The notes under the pieces were generated by a model, which ran no database searches, was not told the DNA's origin, and saw nothing but the letters and a program-made list of their open reading frames with translations. Of a stretch of 64,000 nt of DNA, positions 49,441 through 62,800 are shown piece by piece. Location of the stretch: positions 301 to 64,300 of the forward strand of contig VZRS01000246.1 of NCBI GenBank assembly GCA_013398055.1, given 5' to 3'. The number at the start of each line of letters is the position of its first letter. Position 1 is the stretch's first letter. Position numbers and translations under genes: made by a program. Origin of the DNA: Ifrita kowaldi (taxonomy: Eukaryota; Chordata; Aves; Passeriformes; Cinclosomatidae).

Positions 49441-52400
49441 ATCAGCTTTTTTAGCGTGGCCTCACTATTCTCCTCAGGGAGGGTAATTTGATGGAAAGAG
49501 TGATAAATCAGATAAAGAATATACAGAGTTTCTAGTGAAGAGGCCTAACTAATTAAAAGATGCAAAATAACTGTGCTGAAAGTTTAGTCTCTAGATACCT
49601 CCACTATCCAGCTGAGACCAAATGGCCTCCTGCAGAAATATGCTTTGGAAACCTGGAACGAGCCATGCAAAAAAACCCATACATCTTAAAAACCCACAGG
49701 AAGTAGCAGGCATTGATAAAAAATTGGAGGCAGTCATTAATTTAGTGAAGTATTGCCAGACATAAAATGTAGGGCCTACAAGAGTGAAAAAATCCACCTA
49801 ACTTTGGGAACTTACTCCAATTACTGGAGGGCATCATCAGAATGTGGACCCAAAATTTTCAACAAGATTAAATCATTATGGGGAAAAAAATCCTTGAGAG
49901 ATGACAACTAAATAGCAGAAGAAAATAGAGCGTGCTAATTTCCGTTCTATAGTCTTAAGAACTCCTATATTTGATAATACTTTGCTAGGGTAAACTGTGG
50001 TGGTTAAAAGAGCACATGTGCTGTGCATCAGTAATTTTGTCCTTAAAGATCTATGATGCATATGATTTAATATGGAGAACAAAGTGCACATAAAGAGCAT
50101 ATATGACATTTTTGTTCAATAGCTTAAGCACATTAGCTTCAGCTCCTTCAAAAAAAATCTCTAATCATCTCCATGACAAGCTTCAAGCTGACATGTATTC
50201 TTGTGTGACTAGTCAGATGACGTGACTCAGCAAAGAAACTTTGAGAGGCCTAAGATGCAATTCCCATGATTTGTAGCAATGTTATTTTCTTTCTTGGACT
50301 GTACAAAGAATTCTGTGTAAAAACAGAGAATTAAGCTGTTTTAAAGCAGAAAGTAATAAAGCATATAGTAGGCTTTCAAGATAGTCTTCTACCAGATTCT
50401 CTATGTTTAGTACTGTGGCAATTTCCTCACAAAGCCTCTGTATCTAACACCCACATGCTCTACAATAGTGCTCTGAATAATGTGATTTTGTTTTAATTCT
50501 TGTTTGGAGCATGCATTAGTTACCTTAGAAAATACTTTGTTTTGTGCAAATACTTTCTCATGTATAACCTTATAATTAATCAGATGCATCCTTCAGGCTT
50601 TTTTTGAGAAATTAAGTCAAGCTCCCACTATGCAGCTCTTAATACGTGAGGGGGCTGGTATCTGAATGTGGCACCCACTTATTTTAGAGTCCTAGAATTT
50701 TACTTCTGTTGGTCACACTGGAATGATTCCGAGTAGTGTTTATAAACTTAATAGTTTTAATTCAGTATAGTAACAGTGAATTAGGGCAAAGAGTAGGCAC
50801 TTCCCAAAAGATTGGGCAGAGTTTCTTTTTCCTATACTATGAGAGATTTCTTTGATTACTTGGATTGCTCTGTGCTTCCTGTTGTGCTTTGGAATGTGGA
50901 TATTGTATAGAAAGCTTAATACTGGTTTTATTCTTAGTAGTAAGACTAGCAGTACATTGTGAATAAATTACAGGGTGCAGTGCCACTGTTTACATTATGT
51001 TCTTTGGGAGTTTGCTGTTGGACAGTTTGTACAATTGTTTACCCCTCTGGTCGTGGTGCAGGATCAAGCTCTGAAGGATGCCAACACAATTAAACCACAG
51101 GAGCAGGACAGTTATAAGAAAAAACAAGCCAGAAGGCACCTTCCAAAAAGATGGGCACAAAGGAAGTTGTGTCTAAAAAAGCCATACATTTCCATGAAAT
51201 GTGGAAACATACTTAGGAAACTAAAATGAGTTAGAGCAACAACCATCAAAAAGGAACCGTTATTAGTACCTTTAGTGTTTATGAGCAGAAATTCTGCAAG
51301 AGAATCCTGAGGATCCACAGAAATTTAAGGCTGGGTGGGAAGAGCAATCATGATAAAACCAGAACAGAGAAAGTAAAGAGGTTTTTTTGTTTGTTCACTG
51401 GAGAGCATCTTGGGAAATTTTTCATGGCAAAACACTTCCTACAAGGAGGACCAGACAGAGGATATGCCTTAAATTGAATTATCAATAGAGTGACTGGAAA
51501 ATATAAGTAATAATGATTTGGGAAGATCAGATATATTCATCTTGGAATCATAAATTAATTTGTGGCTGGGGAAGGAAGTGCTAAGTTTTTGCTTAATGTC
51601 AGTGGTACTAGTGGTATTGGAAAATGGCACATGTGACATGAATGTGGCTGCCTGAAAGAGCTCCAAGAATGTTCCAGGAAACTATGGACAAACATGCCTG
51701 ACACTTCCACTGGACAAGGTAGCAGAAACTCTAATAAATAATGGGATGAGATGGCGTTGAATGAACCATGTTGGCAGAGCTTTGTGGAGAAGCATACACT
51801 GTTACAACTTTTGCTCTGCAGGGTTACTGCTTGAGAACTAGATTTCTAAATGCCAATAAAACCACTGTCATCTTTCACAAGCATTAAACATATTAAAGCA
51901 AACAAGGCATTAAAAAAAACCAAAGAAGGGTCAATACTATAAGCTCTTTGTGTACTCCAAGGATGTCTAGATCATCTGAAACCATGTAAGATAAAACATA
52001 TAAGATTAGACACAAAGCAGGCCTAGAAAAAGAAGTCATGTGATGCAAATTGACATATAAAAAAGAGAGTCCATTTCTTTTTATCTGTAAGTGAAGGAAT
52101 AAAACAGAAAAAAATGAGCCTTTTTTGTAAGGAATGATTGTTATAATCACATGATACTTCAATATCAGATTCTTTAGTCCTTCCTAAAAAGGTCAGTAAC
52201 CTTTTACTTTTAAATAGTGTCTTTGAGGCAAACATATTAAAAAAGGACTAATGTTTTCAACAGCAAATTAATTTAGCTGTGAGATACATAACAGTCTGCC
52301 AGGAAGAGATTATGGACCATTTTTTAAAAAGATTTTGTTGAGAAATGAGCTTTGGTGATGCATGTGAGCAATGAGTGGAAACTGTCCAGCTATATTGTGC

Positions 52401-54599
52401 CCTCTGCAAAGATGGTCAGGACTACAGGGGAATGCAACTTCCTAACACAACAGCTGTGGGCGGTCTGCCTGCGTTGCTTAGCTGATGACCTTAATAAATA
52501 CCAAGCACCTGGTCTCCTGTAAGGGTGTATAGAACTTTACAGAAACTACTCGAAAGAATTATGGTTTGAGGAAAATGTTTGTTTATATTCTAAAACTTCT
52601 AAGCTGGCCTTCATAAGAACCTGTAGTATTTGTCAAGGTAGTGGACAAATGCTAAATAACTGACCTGAAAGTTGTTGGTACAGCTTTTCCTCTCTACGAG
52701 TTGAAGCTACCATAATCTGTTCTGGAGAAGCATAGAGTCTTTAACCTTATCATTGATAAGCCTTGTGTATTCAGTGTTGGTAACCTTTTGTTGATGGTTC
52801 TCACTGTGGAGCCTGGGGCTTCAGTCTTATGTGATAACATTTTCTGCCTCATGTCCTGCACTGTTATGGTCAAAGGAAGTGTATGGAGGCTAAACAAAAT
52901 CTCGGACTGCAAGTGGCTATGTCTTACTAGTTGGTTGTGACAAATAATATACTATTTATTTAATTTAAGTCTCACATAAAACTGACTAGGAGAATTTGAA
53001 GCTTTACATATTAATTTCTCTTACGGCAAATTTGAAATGTAAACTCATTGTTTGTCTCTCTGACTCATTAACTCACAATATCTGTAGCTGGGAAAATCAA
53101 AACCCAAATTCTGGTTCAAAATAGCCACAATGAAACCTAGAGAGCAGGCACATTGGTGTGGGAGAGCTATACTAAAAACTCATTACTCTGAATTGGGAAC
53201 TGTCTTGCTGTGTTACACCCTGTAACTCTTCAGCTAAAGTGTATGAGGCCAAAAAGAAGCGGTTATTTGCTTTCCTAGAAGTCTCTTTCATCTTTCTTGA
53301 AGCTTGGAAATTTTTCCCTTGTGTCCTATTGAATCACAGCAGCTCTACTGTTGTTTCTTCACTATAATTGAGAAATTAAGTAAGAAAACAAATGGTTGTT
53401 TGATATTCCAATTACTCAAAAGTCAGTGATGTGGACAGCATGTGGGTGCAGCTAACTGTGCTTATGTGTAGCCAAGGGTCTAGGATTAAAGGGGATACCA
53501 CATTTTTACCTGCTGGACTACCCTTGTTGCGGAGGGAAAGAGAAGTTGAACAGGGAAGTAAATTGTGTCTCCTTAACTGCTTGCTGCATATGAGCTAGAA
53601 TTTGAATGAGGAGAAAGTTACAAAAAGTGGAATTTGCTTGAAATATTGCTGTAACAGATTTTAGATGAAAGGACCTAAAGAAGAGTAGGAGAACTAGAGG
53701 CAAGAAAGTGAGGCACAAGTGACTGATAACTTACTAGCCATCAGCTCACCTGAAGGCATTCAGTGTTCAGAGAAAAATGGTAAGGCCACAGAGGCATGTT
53801 TGGCAGGCATATATTTATGCTTACTTTATATTTAGAGGTGTTTTTGTGAAGTATTCTTAGTTTCTTTGCCTCATGCATGGTTTTGATTTATGCTGAGTGT
53901 AATGGCACTGTTACCCATTCCTTAGCTTGATTGATTTAGCTCTGTTTCTGAGCTGTAGCTGAAGATGATAATATTGCAAGTGCTGGTATTCTGCTGCTTG
54001 TTACTGATTCACTGGTGACGTGAAGCCATGTGCAATCCTAGAGCTTTTACTATGGTATTTCTCCAGTGCCTTAACAGATCCTATACAGAAGTAAACTAAG
54101 TTTCTTTGATTACTGCTTTTGTACTTTTATTTTCAAAGGATTAAAATAGGTGTCACGGTATTAATTTCAGTTACTAGTGCTTGTTGTTTCAGCTGTGTTT
54201 TTCGTGCTTTAATCCTTGAACGTCTTCAGAACAAATCCTAGTCAATGTCATAATTCCCTTCCTTTTAGGGAATGTATCTTCTGTGTTTTCTGAAGTGGAT
54301 GGTGAACTGATTCCTTAGTAGCATAAAAATGCTGCCCTTAATATGGTAAGCTCTTGGTTTATTTGAAAAACTAAGATCAATTTACTCAACATTTTTCTTC
54401 TAGTTTAGAACACAATTTACTGTTGAGTATAAACAGACCCCATTTCTTCATCTTTTGACATGCAAATCCCTTGTATCCCTAATACACAACATTGATTCTT
54501 CCCTGAAGTTCTTTGCTTTGTTTTTAACTCCTCTTTGCAGAACGGAGTGATTCTTGCTCAGGTATATACTCATACAACTCATTTCTAAACTATATCGCG
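49441..54599. other. Intergenic, upstream of SLC38A11
   Basis: No supported gene. AT-rich; open frames are short and featureless. The stretch around 51,400-51,900 has a weak look of old CR1 but no firm landmark. No RNA gene seen. Confidence 0.45.
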
Positions 54600-54830
54600 A
54601 GGAACTCGCCCAGCAAGGGTTAAGGAGTACAGTTTTTTTGCCGAGCCTTAGAATTCGGCGTTCCCGCAGTGCCCCACGCTTCCGCCGCGAGTGGGCCCGG
54701 CGAGGCTGTCCCTGCAGAGCAGCGCCGGCCGGCGGGCGGGCCGCAGGGGGCGCTGTGGGAGCGCGCNTTCCTAACAGCGCTCAAAGCAGCCGCTGCATCC
54801 ATCGGGGGCGTTTTGCCGTGCTCATAGAGA
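54600..54830. promoter_or_regulatory. Small isolated GC-rich block (CpG-rich)
   Basis: About 230 bases of GC-rich, CpG-dense DNA stand alone in AT-rich surroundings, ~5 kb upstream of the SLC38A11 island. A single N is at 54,767. It has no coding exon that I can support. It could be an insulator, an enhancer or the promoter of an unannotated non-coding RNA. Confidence 0.5.
54739..54758 (+). promoter_or_regulatory. CTCF-like binding motif
   Basis: GGCCGCAGGGGGCGCTGTGG contains the CTCF core (CCGCAGGGGGCGCT, close to CCACCAGGGGGCGC). It lies inside the isolated GC-rich block. Confidence 0.55.
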
Positions 54831-57800
54831 TTTATCAGGGGTGGAAAATAAAGATAAAATCACGTGATAGAGTGTCGTATCATAAAAACATTACAAAACT
54901 TATGTAGAGAAATTAACATGATTGTATCAGAGATTGGTCAAACTCCTGTCTTCTGTTTACTTGTTCAGAGCCGTCTTTGTAAATTGGCATTCCTTACAAC
55001 TGCCTGTCCAGCTATGAGTCTTGACCACTTTCAAACTCAGGTTTTTCTCAATTTCTATGCAGAGTGGTGAAATAAGATGTTTCAAATCTGATCAAGGAAG
55101 TTGACGTTTGAATGATGCTATGTAAATATTTGAGATATTTATGGTGTAAAATGTTACAAGCAGTAAAATGATTATAGTTTATTTATGATGTACCAATGGA
55201 CAGAATATTTTTGATATCCTTTTGGAAACTATGAACTCCCCAGAAGTTTTTGCTTGTTCGTTATTTTAAAATACGATTTATAGAGATAATATTAAGTATG
55301 AAATCTTGGGCAAAGAGAAATCAGTGGTGAAACTCCTAAATGCTCTGTGATATTGTATGAATATAGCAGAAGAGCTAACCAATTCCATACACCTGTAGGA
55401 TGTAATGGATTACTTTGTTATGCTTCTTGTGTGTTTTTGTTATTTGTAGGTGTGACACACTTGTTTGTATGTATCCTGTGGTTGGTTCTGCAGTAATGCA
55501 AGTTTGGAATCCATTAGTAAGTGAAAGACTGATGTGTTTTGAGAAGGAGTAGGAGAACAGGTAGTTTTTGTACTGCCAAAAGGACTAGCCAGGAGAAGGA
55601 AGAAAGAGGGAGAAAACAAGAAATGGATTGTAGGAAGGGATAATTTTAAAATGGTAGGGCAAAAATAAGTAGGAGGCAATCAGGCTTATCAAGTATTATT
55701 TTGCTAATGACTTCCCTACCATTTAGCCTCTCTTTTGACTGCATTTGCAACCTCTTCTATTTTTCTTTCAGAAGCATTTTCTGATTTGCCAATCCTAATG
55801 TTTTATCTTAGTGAGGTGATTAAGTACTTCCCAATCACTATTCATTTTGTAATCATATCTGATTGCTAATTTTAATCCTAAATGAAAACATTACATTGTG
55901 AAATGCAGGCAAGAAGTAGCTGGCAAGAGTTGTTGATTTTATTTTAGAGGTTGAAGAGCTACATGAAAATATTGTTTCCATTGAAGTTCAGTGAAACAGT
56001 GGATCTCCTTTTAAGTATCTACTTCATATAAACAAGGAGATTTGGTAAACATATAGAGAGTAATGTTAGGTCCAACATACTCCTACTGGTATGTAGGGGC
56101 TCCATATAACATACAGAGATTTTCCATTAGCAGTAGGATGGTGCTGTACCTTACAAATCTCTCCTCTTTGTCGAAGCATATATGACAGATGGTTACAGTG
56201 ACACCTTAGCTCTGTCTCCTGCTTCAAAATAGATTTGCTGTCAATTAATTCAGACTAGGAGTGAATTAAATTTGGTTATCTATTTTTTACTGGTTACTTA
56301 ATACTTATTACTGTTAGCTTTTCCATCTTGTTTGTTTGTTAACATTTGGCAGAATAAATCATGACCCATAACTGAGCTTCTATCCATTAATATAGTGTGA
56401 TGAATTAGATCAAATAAAAAAGTTGCATTCAACACTCCATTTAATTAAAATCATGGAACAACAGTAAAAATATATAGGAACATTTTCCAAAACACTGACA
56501 AAAATTAGGAATGAAAAGGATTGTATTTTCAGAAAGTTATTCCTGATTTCAGCATATTCTTTTCTTATGATGTTGCACATGTAGTTCACTATCTGGGCAT
56601 GAGTTCCCTACTGCCAAAATGAGGGCAATGATATTCTCCATTTTGGAGAACTACTGTGAAGAAAAATCCATTAATATTTTATCGCAGACATTAATGTGGT
56701 ATATACAATAGAAAATGCTTCAAGTAAACAAAACCACCCCCCTCCTCTCCCCCCCCAAATCTACTACCTTTATCTGAATTTGGGAAAAAAAGGAAAAAGA
56801 AGTATTTTTGGTAAGAAGTTAAAGGATAATTTCCCTTTGAGCATTGAGCTGAATTTTTTCTACTTTTGATCCATTTGGAGAATGACTTATGTAGGAAGAA
56901 ATCTGAGAGAAGTTAGAAGTTGCTAATGTGGAGCCTGCATGAAGTTGCTAAAAAGGAAAGCTATGTAGGAAGAGCCTATAATTTTCATTCCTATCTTTGG
57001 ACTTGGATTAATGCCCGGAATAGTGACAAATAGAGCGTCACTGGGGAAAGACTGAGAATAATCTTCATTGGCAATAACAACTAACTAAAGGAATGGATAA
57101 CTGCGATTATAACAATAAAGTATTTGCTAATAAAACAATTCTTTTCTATTTTCAGTAAAGATGACTGACAAGAGAGACTTTTGTAGCATTTTCAATGGGA
57201 GAAAGAAATGGAAAGGTTGATAACTGTTTGTATGTGCAATGTGTGAATATATGCATGATCTATATACACGTATCTATGTTCAACAGACAAATTCAGATGG
57301 AGGTTTTATAGACTATCTTCTACCTCTCAAGGCCAAAAATACACTTTTTCTAGGAGAGTTACTGGAGAGGCACTGTTTTGAAGAGCTTGGCATACCAGGT
57401 GCATATATACCTGAGGATACCTTTTTTATGGAAGTAGGGGTGGCATGTAATATGGTAGTGGTATTTATTTAATTTGTCCTCTCTGTGATTTAATCTTCTT
57501 AGTTAAAAAAAAAAAAAAATACAGACAGACATACTCTATTTTAAGTGTTAAGTACTTCCCCACACATCTTAGTCCCATTTTGCTATTAATGCTATCCCTT
57601 CAGACCCCTGACTTTACCATGTGCTCCTGAAGAAACACTACCTCGCCCACTGCCTTATTTCTGCCTTATTTCTGCTTAACATGAAAAAACCTAGGCCTAC
57701 AGAAAACCACCATGTGCTGTCTGAGTTGATAATATCCTCTGAGAGAAAGGGAATGGATTTTTCTGGCTGTCTTTGAAGCCTGAAGGAACAATAGTGGCCC

Positions 57801-59944
57801 CTGTAGTTCTCACGTCCCTAATTCAAAATTCAAGTCATTCTGTCTCTGTTTTGCAGGTAAAGTAGTTATGATGCAGCATGTGGCTCTGACTTTCTTTAGG
57901 AAAGTTTTAAGTGAGGCTGTGGCAAAAGAATAACAAAAAGACGGACAAACGGAGCAAAATTGTAGTATTTTGTAATAAATAACTTCACATATGATTTTTA
58001 AAGCTTTGTTGGGCTTGGTTTTGTTTGTTTGTTTTTTAACATGGTTGCATATCTGGAAATGGAAAGCAGACCATACCAGCTAGGTATGTGTATAGAATAC
58101 AGTGTTACTATAGCACTGCATGAACAAAAGTTCCTCTTGTGTAGGGAGGTAATCGTTGTATTAAGCTTGTGGGTTTTGTATTCCTCATAGTGCTTTTGAA
58201 GCGTGGTTCATCTAAAAAGAATGTAGAATTGCAAGAAATTCAGTGCCAGTTCTGGCCAAAAAGCCTCCAGAAACAAGACATAAAATTTGAACAGTGGACA
58301 TATTTTCCTTATCAAATGGAGAATTTACTTACAGAGATGTCAGCTTTTAAATATTTGTGCCTCTGTAGAATTCTCTGACCTTACGACTTTCCTCGTTTTT
58401 GAACATTGTTCCTGCCTAAGAAAGGGATAAATTCTATATGAGAGGGTCTGTCCAGGTTGGGTCTATGTTGAAAGACCAGCTGACCACTGAGTTCCCATCA
58501 TGTTTAGTATAACAGAAGGTAGTCTTCCAAAAGATCTTCCTTTATTATAGAAAATTATGTTAATGCAAACATGTATGTAAAGTTAGATATGTTATTTTTT
58601 AAAGTTCTTACATATCCTGCATGTTCTTTCCTAGTACATATGAAATCTGATTATGACTATTGAAACAATTACATTTTCTATAAAGAATGTCACTGTCTTA
58701 CCTCTTCTATTTGGGGTATTCCCTACTGTGGACGTGGAGTAAAACGAAGGAAGATATAGTAAATAATTAAAGTAAAATATAGTAACTATAAAATTTTTAA
58801 ATAAGCATCTATATTTACAGGAGTAATTATCACCATGTGATCAAATATTTTAGGCAATTTAACATATCTGCCATGCTTCTTCATATAAAGAGGCAGAATT
58901 ACTTAAGGCAAACCCATATATATATATTTATATGTACGTGCTTATGTATATTTTTATAGTAGAAGCAAGGGTTAATAGGTACTAGCTGGTAGAGAAATCT
59001 ACTTTTGGGCTGAAAGACTGCAGTCACTCAAACTAGTGACGTTGCTGGGGAGGTGAAGACATGCTGTACATATTAACTGGTATGAAATACCCTGTTGAAG
59101 CCTGTTGTTGACACGCGTTCTTTAACAACAGGAGTCTGTTTGCAAGCAGAAATAGGAGCATGGAATGATATGGCTGAGCAAAATACAGTTCTCCATATTA
59201 TGTGCAGTTGCTAAGGATATAAACATATCAGGGATATCTCATTTTAGGAGTTCAGAGAATGAATAATAGCTCTATGACTAACTATTAATGATGTGGATTA
59301 AAAAAGCAGCACTGTTGGGTAACAGAAGATAGAATCATTTTACTATATGCAGCAATGAACATTACCTTGCACAAACAGTACAGCCTTGAAGTAGGGTGGG
59401 TGGAGGTGCAGCTGGGTGGGAGGCAGAAAAGGATTGAGAGAATATGATTTATGGGTGAGAAATTTTTACATTAGAAATTTAACACTAGAGATGCTGCAGG
59501 CTGAGCTGTGAGTTTCCAGATGCTCCCTGCTTTCAATTTTGGATTAAAGACAGTTATTTCCACAGCAACCATTATTGACATTGCAGAAAGGACTGCAGCT
59601 AGAGTTTTTCCATTGTTAAACATGGTTGTGGATTACAGCTATTGTATTGCTTTTTAAGATGATCCATTATCAATCCCTTTCCTCTTTTCCTCAATACATG
59701 TTTTAACATAATATATGCAAATAAGCATCACAATTGTATAATCAAAAATTAGCTAAACCGTTTTGCCCAGGCTTTCTAAATGTTGATTTTGTAGTATAGC
59801 AGTAGAGATAGCACATTATTCAAATGTTTTTAAGATTATTTTAAGATTCCTGGTGCTGCCTTAAAAGCATAAGTACAATTGATTAAAAAATTGGAAACAT
59901 ATGCATGATTGAGGTGATGGCCAATAGGTTACTGCTGCAGTTGG
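54831..59944. other. Intergenic, nothing recognised
   Basis: AT-rich. Simple tracts include a C/T-rich patch at 56,736-56,757, an A run near 57,506-57,519 and a TA-rich patch at 58,917-58,935. No exon, RNA gene or clear repeat was seen. Confidence 0.45.
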
Positions 59945-60036
59945 AATCATAGAATCCTTAAGGTTGGAAAAGACACCCAAGATTATTGAGTCCAACCTTT
60001 CACTGACCACCACCATATCAACAGCTCATTAGATTT
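59945..60036 (-). mobile_element. CR1 LINE 3' end fragment
   Basis: On the + strand it begins AATCATAGAATCCTTAAGG and runs through TTGGAAAAGACACCCAAGAT and TTGAGTCCAACC. This is the reverse complement of the CR1 3' end, with its terminal GATTCTATGATT. The copy is therefore on the minus strand, 5'-truncated to about 90 bases. Confidence 0.88.
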
Positions 60037-60449
60037 GGTTCAGAAGTGCACCAATGTGGTCACAGTCATTATAGGTAGGATAAACATAGGTCTGATAAAG
60101 CCAAGAAACACACGTTGTTATGAAGGAATTGAGTGTCTCAGTTCCTGTTACAGCCAAGAGATGGAATTGCATGATGAGTTATAGTAGGTTCTTCCCACTT
60201 AAAACACAGTTTTGTTATTATTCTATGAATAATTATTGTTGAACCATAATGTGGTAGTAAAAGTTTGTCTGAATACTTTCACTTCAGTCAGTTTTATTTG
60301 CAAAATAAATATTTAGTGGTCCTGATCTGCAGTGCCAGTTCAGACAAGAGCACTTGCAGGTGTGTTAAATCCTTTTTTTCTTGCTGAATCCTCCAGCAGC
60401 AAAAAATTAAGGCCGAGGAGTTCTCTCCCATGCTGGTAACTGCTATATC

Positions 60450-60601
60450 ACTCCTTTCCCGTGGTGCATCTCTGTATAGAGGAGACTGTACACTGTTGAA
60501 ACAAGTAATAGTGAGCTATTGCATTACTCCTTTCCCGTGGTGCATCTCTGTATAGAGGAGACTGTACACTGTTGAAACAAGTAATAGTGAGCTATTGCAT
60601 T
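60450..60601. repeat. Perfect tandem duplication, 76 bp x 2
   Basis: Bases 60,450-60,525 are repeated without change at 60,526-60,601. The unit has no recognisable origin. Perfect identity implies a very recent event, a copy-number polymorphism, or an assembly artefact. Confidence 0.95.
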
Positions 60602-62534
60602 ACCACACCAGCACACGAGAGTGCAGTGTAGGGGCTGCACAGACAAGGATGTCGCAGCCAAGAACACAAACATAACTGATGTAGTATGTCTAATTTTAGG
60701 TGCAAGAGCCTCAACAGTTTCATTACAAATAACAAGAAAGACTTAAAACTATCGCAGTAGATATTATAAATGAGCAAAATTATTTTTGGTGGTTTTTTTT
60801 CTCTGTCTTGCATTTTGTGTATGTGTGTACAATTTATTAAAAGAGTTACTTAATTAATTTTTTTCTTCTCGTAAAATACTTCAGTCACATTTTCCATATT
60901 TATTTTGCAGATATCTCTGTGTTTTAATAAATTTCACTGCATTGCGTTTTTTTAATTGATGTTTAATAATGTAAGCAGATACTTATTTCACTGAAGATGA
61001 ATGCAGTCTACAAAGCAAATATCTAGTATGACACATTTTAAAAGCATTTCTTCGTGGGTTTTCTTTTGAATAGCTGTTTCTGAAAATTTTATTTCCTTTA
61101 AACTAACAGCAGCTTTTGTATTTTGAGGTGTAAAGACATTTACAACACATGGGTTGCAGTACCTACATAGGCATAAATACCCTGAGTGAGCACAGAATGA
61201 CACCCAGCCAGATAGACGCAAATGTAAAATGCATGCTACAGTACTTGTCATAAATAGCAAGGGAACAGTTTATACAATATGAATCTAGTTATTGGTCAGC
61301 CTTGGCTCCAGAAGTACAGCTCACCTTTTACCCTGCTAATTGCATACATTGGATTTAACTAAATGAAATTCTCTATGCCTTGAGGTAGATGAAAGACCTT
61401 TTGAGTAATACATCCTTGACAGCAGAACTCTGCTTAGTATTGTAGAACGTGACCTGGTCCTTCCTGAGCTGCCTGAAAGCACTGAAGTCATGGGGGATTA
61501 AAAAAATACGTTTTTACAAGGATATTTCTTGGCTTGTTACTTCATTTCTCCCTTTACATCTCCAATCTGAATGGACCAGGAAGTGGGGTTTTTTTCTTTC
61601 TTTTGATTTTTTTTTAAATTGCACTTACCTTTAGACCTATTTGGTCTAAAGGTCACTTAATGGAGTTAAAACTCCAGTGACACAGACCTTGATGGTGCTG
61701 GAGCACCTAAACTTACATGCAGAAAATACTGATGACAGAAATGTGACATCACTACAATAATTTCTCTGGATAATGCTCTGAAAAATACATATGTAATTGT
61801 ATGTGACCTAAATTAACTAAAATGTGGGATTATGAATAATAAGACTCTTTGGCCTCATAGCAAGGGTCTGTAGCCTGTAGAGTCAGAACTTGGGCATGTT
61901 CCGTATATGCTTTGTTAGCAGTTCAAAGTGGAAAAAGTGGTTCACAACAGAATTTGATTTGCTTTCAGAAGAAGTCTTAAAATTTTGGCTTCTTTTTGCA
62001 ATACTAGTATCAGAAAGAAAATCCAACATGACCTCGTTATGTAATATAAGGTCAGTAATGGTAAAACCAATTGTTGTGTTTTAGATTTATACTTGAGATG
62101 TTTGCTTTAAAACACTTATACTTTGCTTCCAGGTCTGTATGTGTTTGTGGAGACCTAGTTCTGTCAAAAGGGAAATGGTGATAAAATATGCATAGTATTG
62201 TTAATAGTACAAAGATAACCCAGTATAAAAACCTCTTTAAAAATTCGTGCCACAGGCTGAGGACACAGTAACTTAAACCTATCGTTAGATAGTTCCTACT
62301 TTAAATCCATGTGTTTTTAGGCTTTATAGTACTCATATTTCTTTTCCATGTTCCTGCAGAAAGTTTCTGATTGCCGATGGTCAAATACAAAAACTGTACT
62401 CACAAATTATTTAATTGTATTAATATTTATAGAATTTGTTGAACCAAGAAAAATATGAATAACTAATTTCAAGCCAACAAGCGGAAGTTCTTATGCTAAT
62501 TGGTAAAGAATAACATTACAACTCAAAGTTCAGT
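60602..62534. other. Intergenic, nothing recognised except a hairpin
   Basis: AT-rich with no exon, RNA gene or clear repeat. The hairpin at 61,627-61,653 is listed separately. Confidence 0.45.
61627..61653. repeat. Perfect 11-bp inverted repeat (hairpin)
   Basis: ACCTTTAGACC (61,627-61,637), a 5-base loop, then GGTCTAAAGGT (61,643-61,653). No neighbouring gene end explains it. Confidence 0.75.
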
Positions 62535-62800
62535 TGGAGACACATCACTAATTGGTGTGTACCCTGGGCCAGTACTGTTCAACCTATGTGTCAGTCACCT
62601 GGTGATGGGACAGAGTGCACCCTCAGATTTGCAGGCAGTACAAAAAAGGTGAAGAGTTACTACACAATGCTGTACACCAAGAGGTTGTGCTGCCATTCAG
62701 ATGGACCTGATCAGACTGGAGAACAGAGCAGAGAGGAATCTCATTATATCAACAAGGGGCAGTGCCAAGACTTGATAGTACATGCTGAGGGCCAAATGGC
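62535..62800 (+). mobile_element. CR1 LINE fragment (reverse-transcriptase end)
   Basis: Contains GATGGGACAGAGTGCACCCT, GTTGTGCTGCCATTCAGATG and ATCAACAAGGGGCAGTGCCA in the order found in avian CR1 ORF2. Orientation is +. Frame-breaking differences show it is inactive; both ends are truncated. Confidence 0.88.

Noticed and set aside
49801..49835. ATG followed by a GTAAGT donor on the minus strand, as a possible SLC38A11 first exon
   Set aside because: The ATG frame leaves one base over at the donor, but the next exon needs phase 0; the phase-0 frame has a stop.
51040..52600. Possible old CR1 or other repeat
   Set aside because: A few phrases resemble diverged CR1 but no ordered set of landmarks could be found.
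57239..57472. 77-residue open frame on + strand
   Set aside because: Not linked to any splice site or known family; composition is that of local AT-rich DNA.
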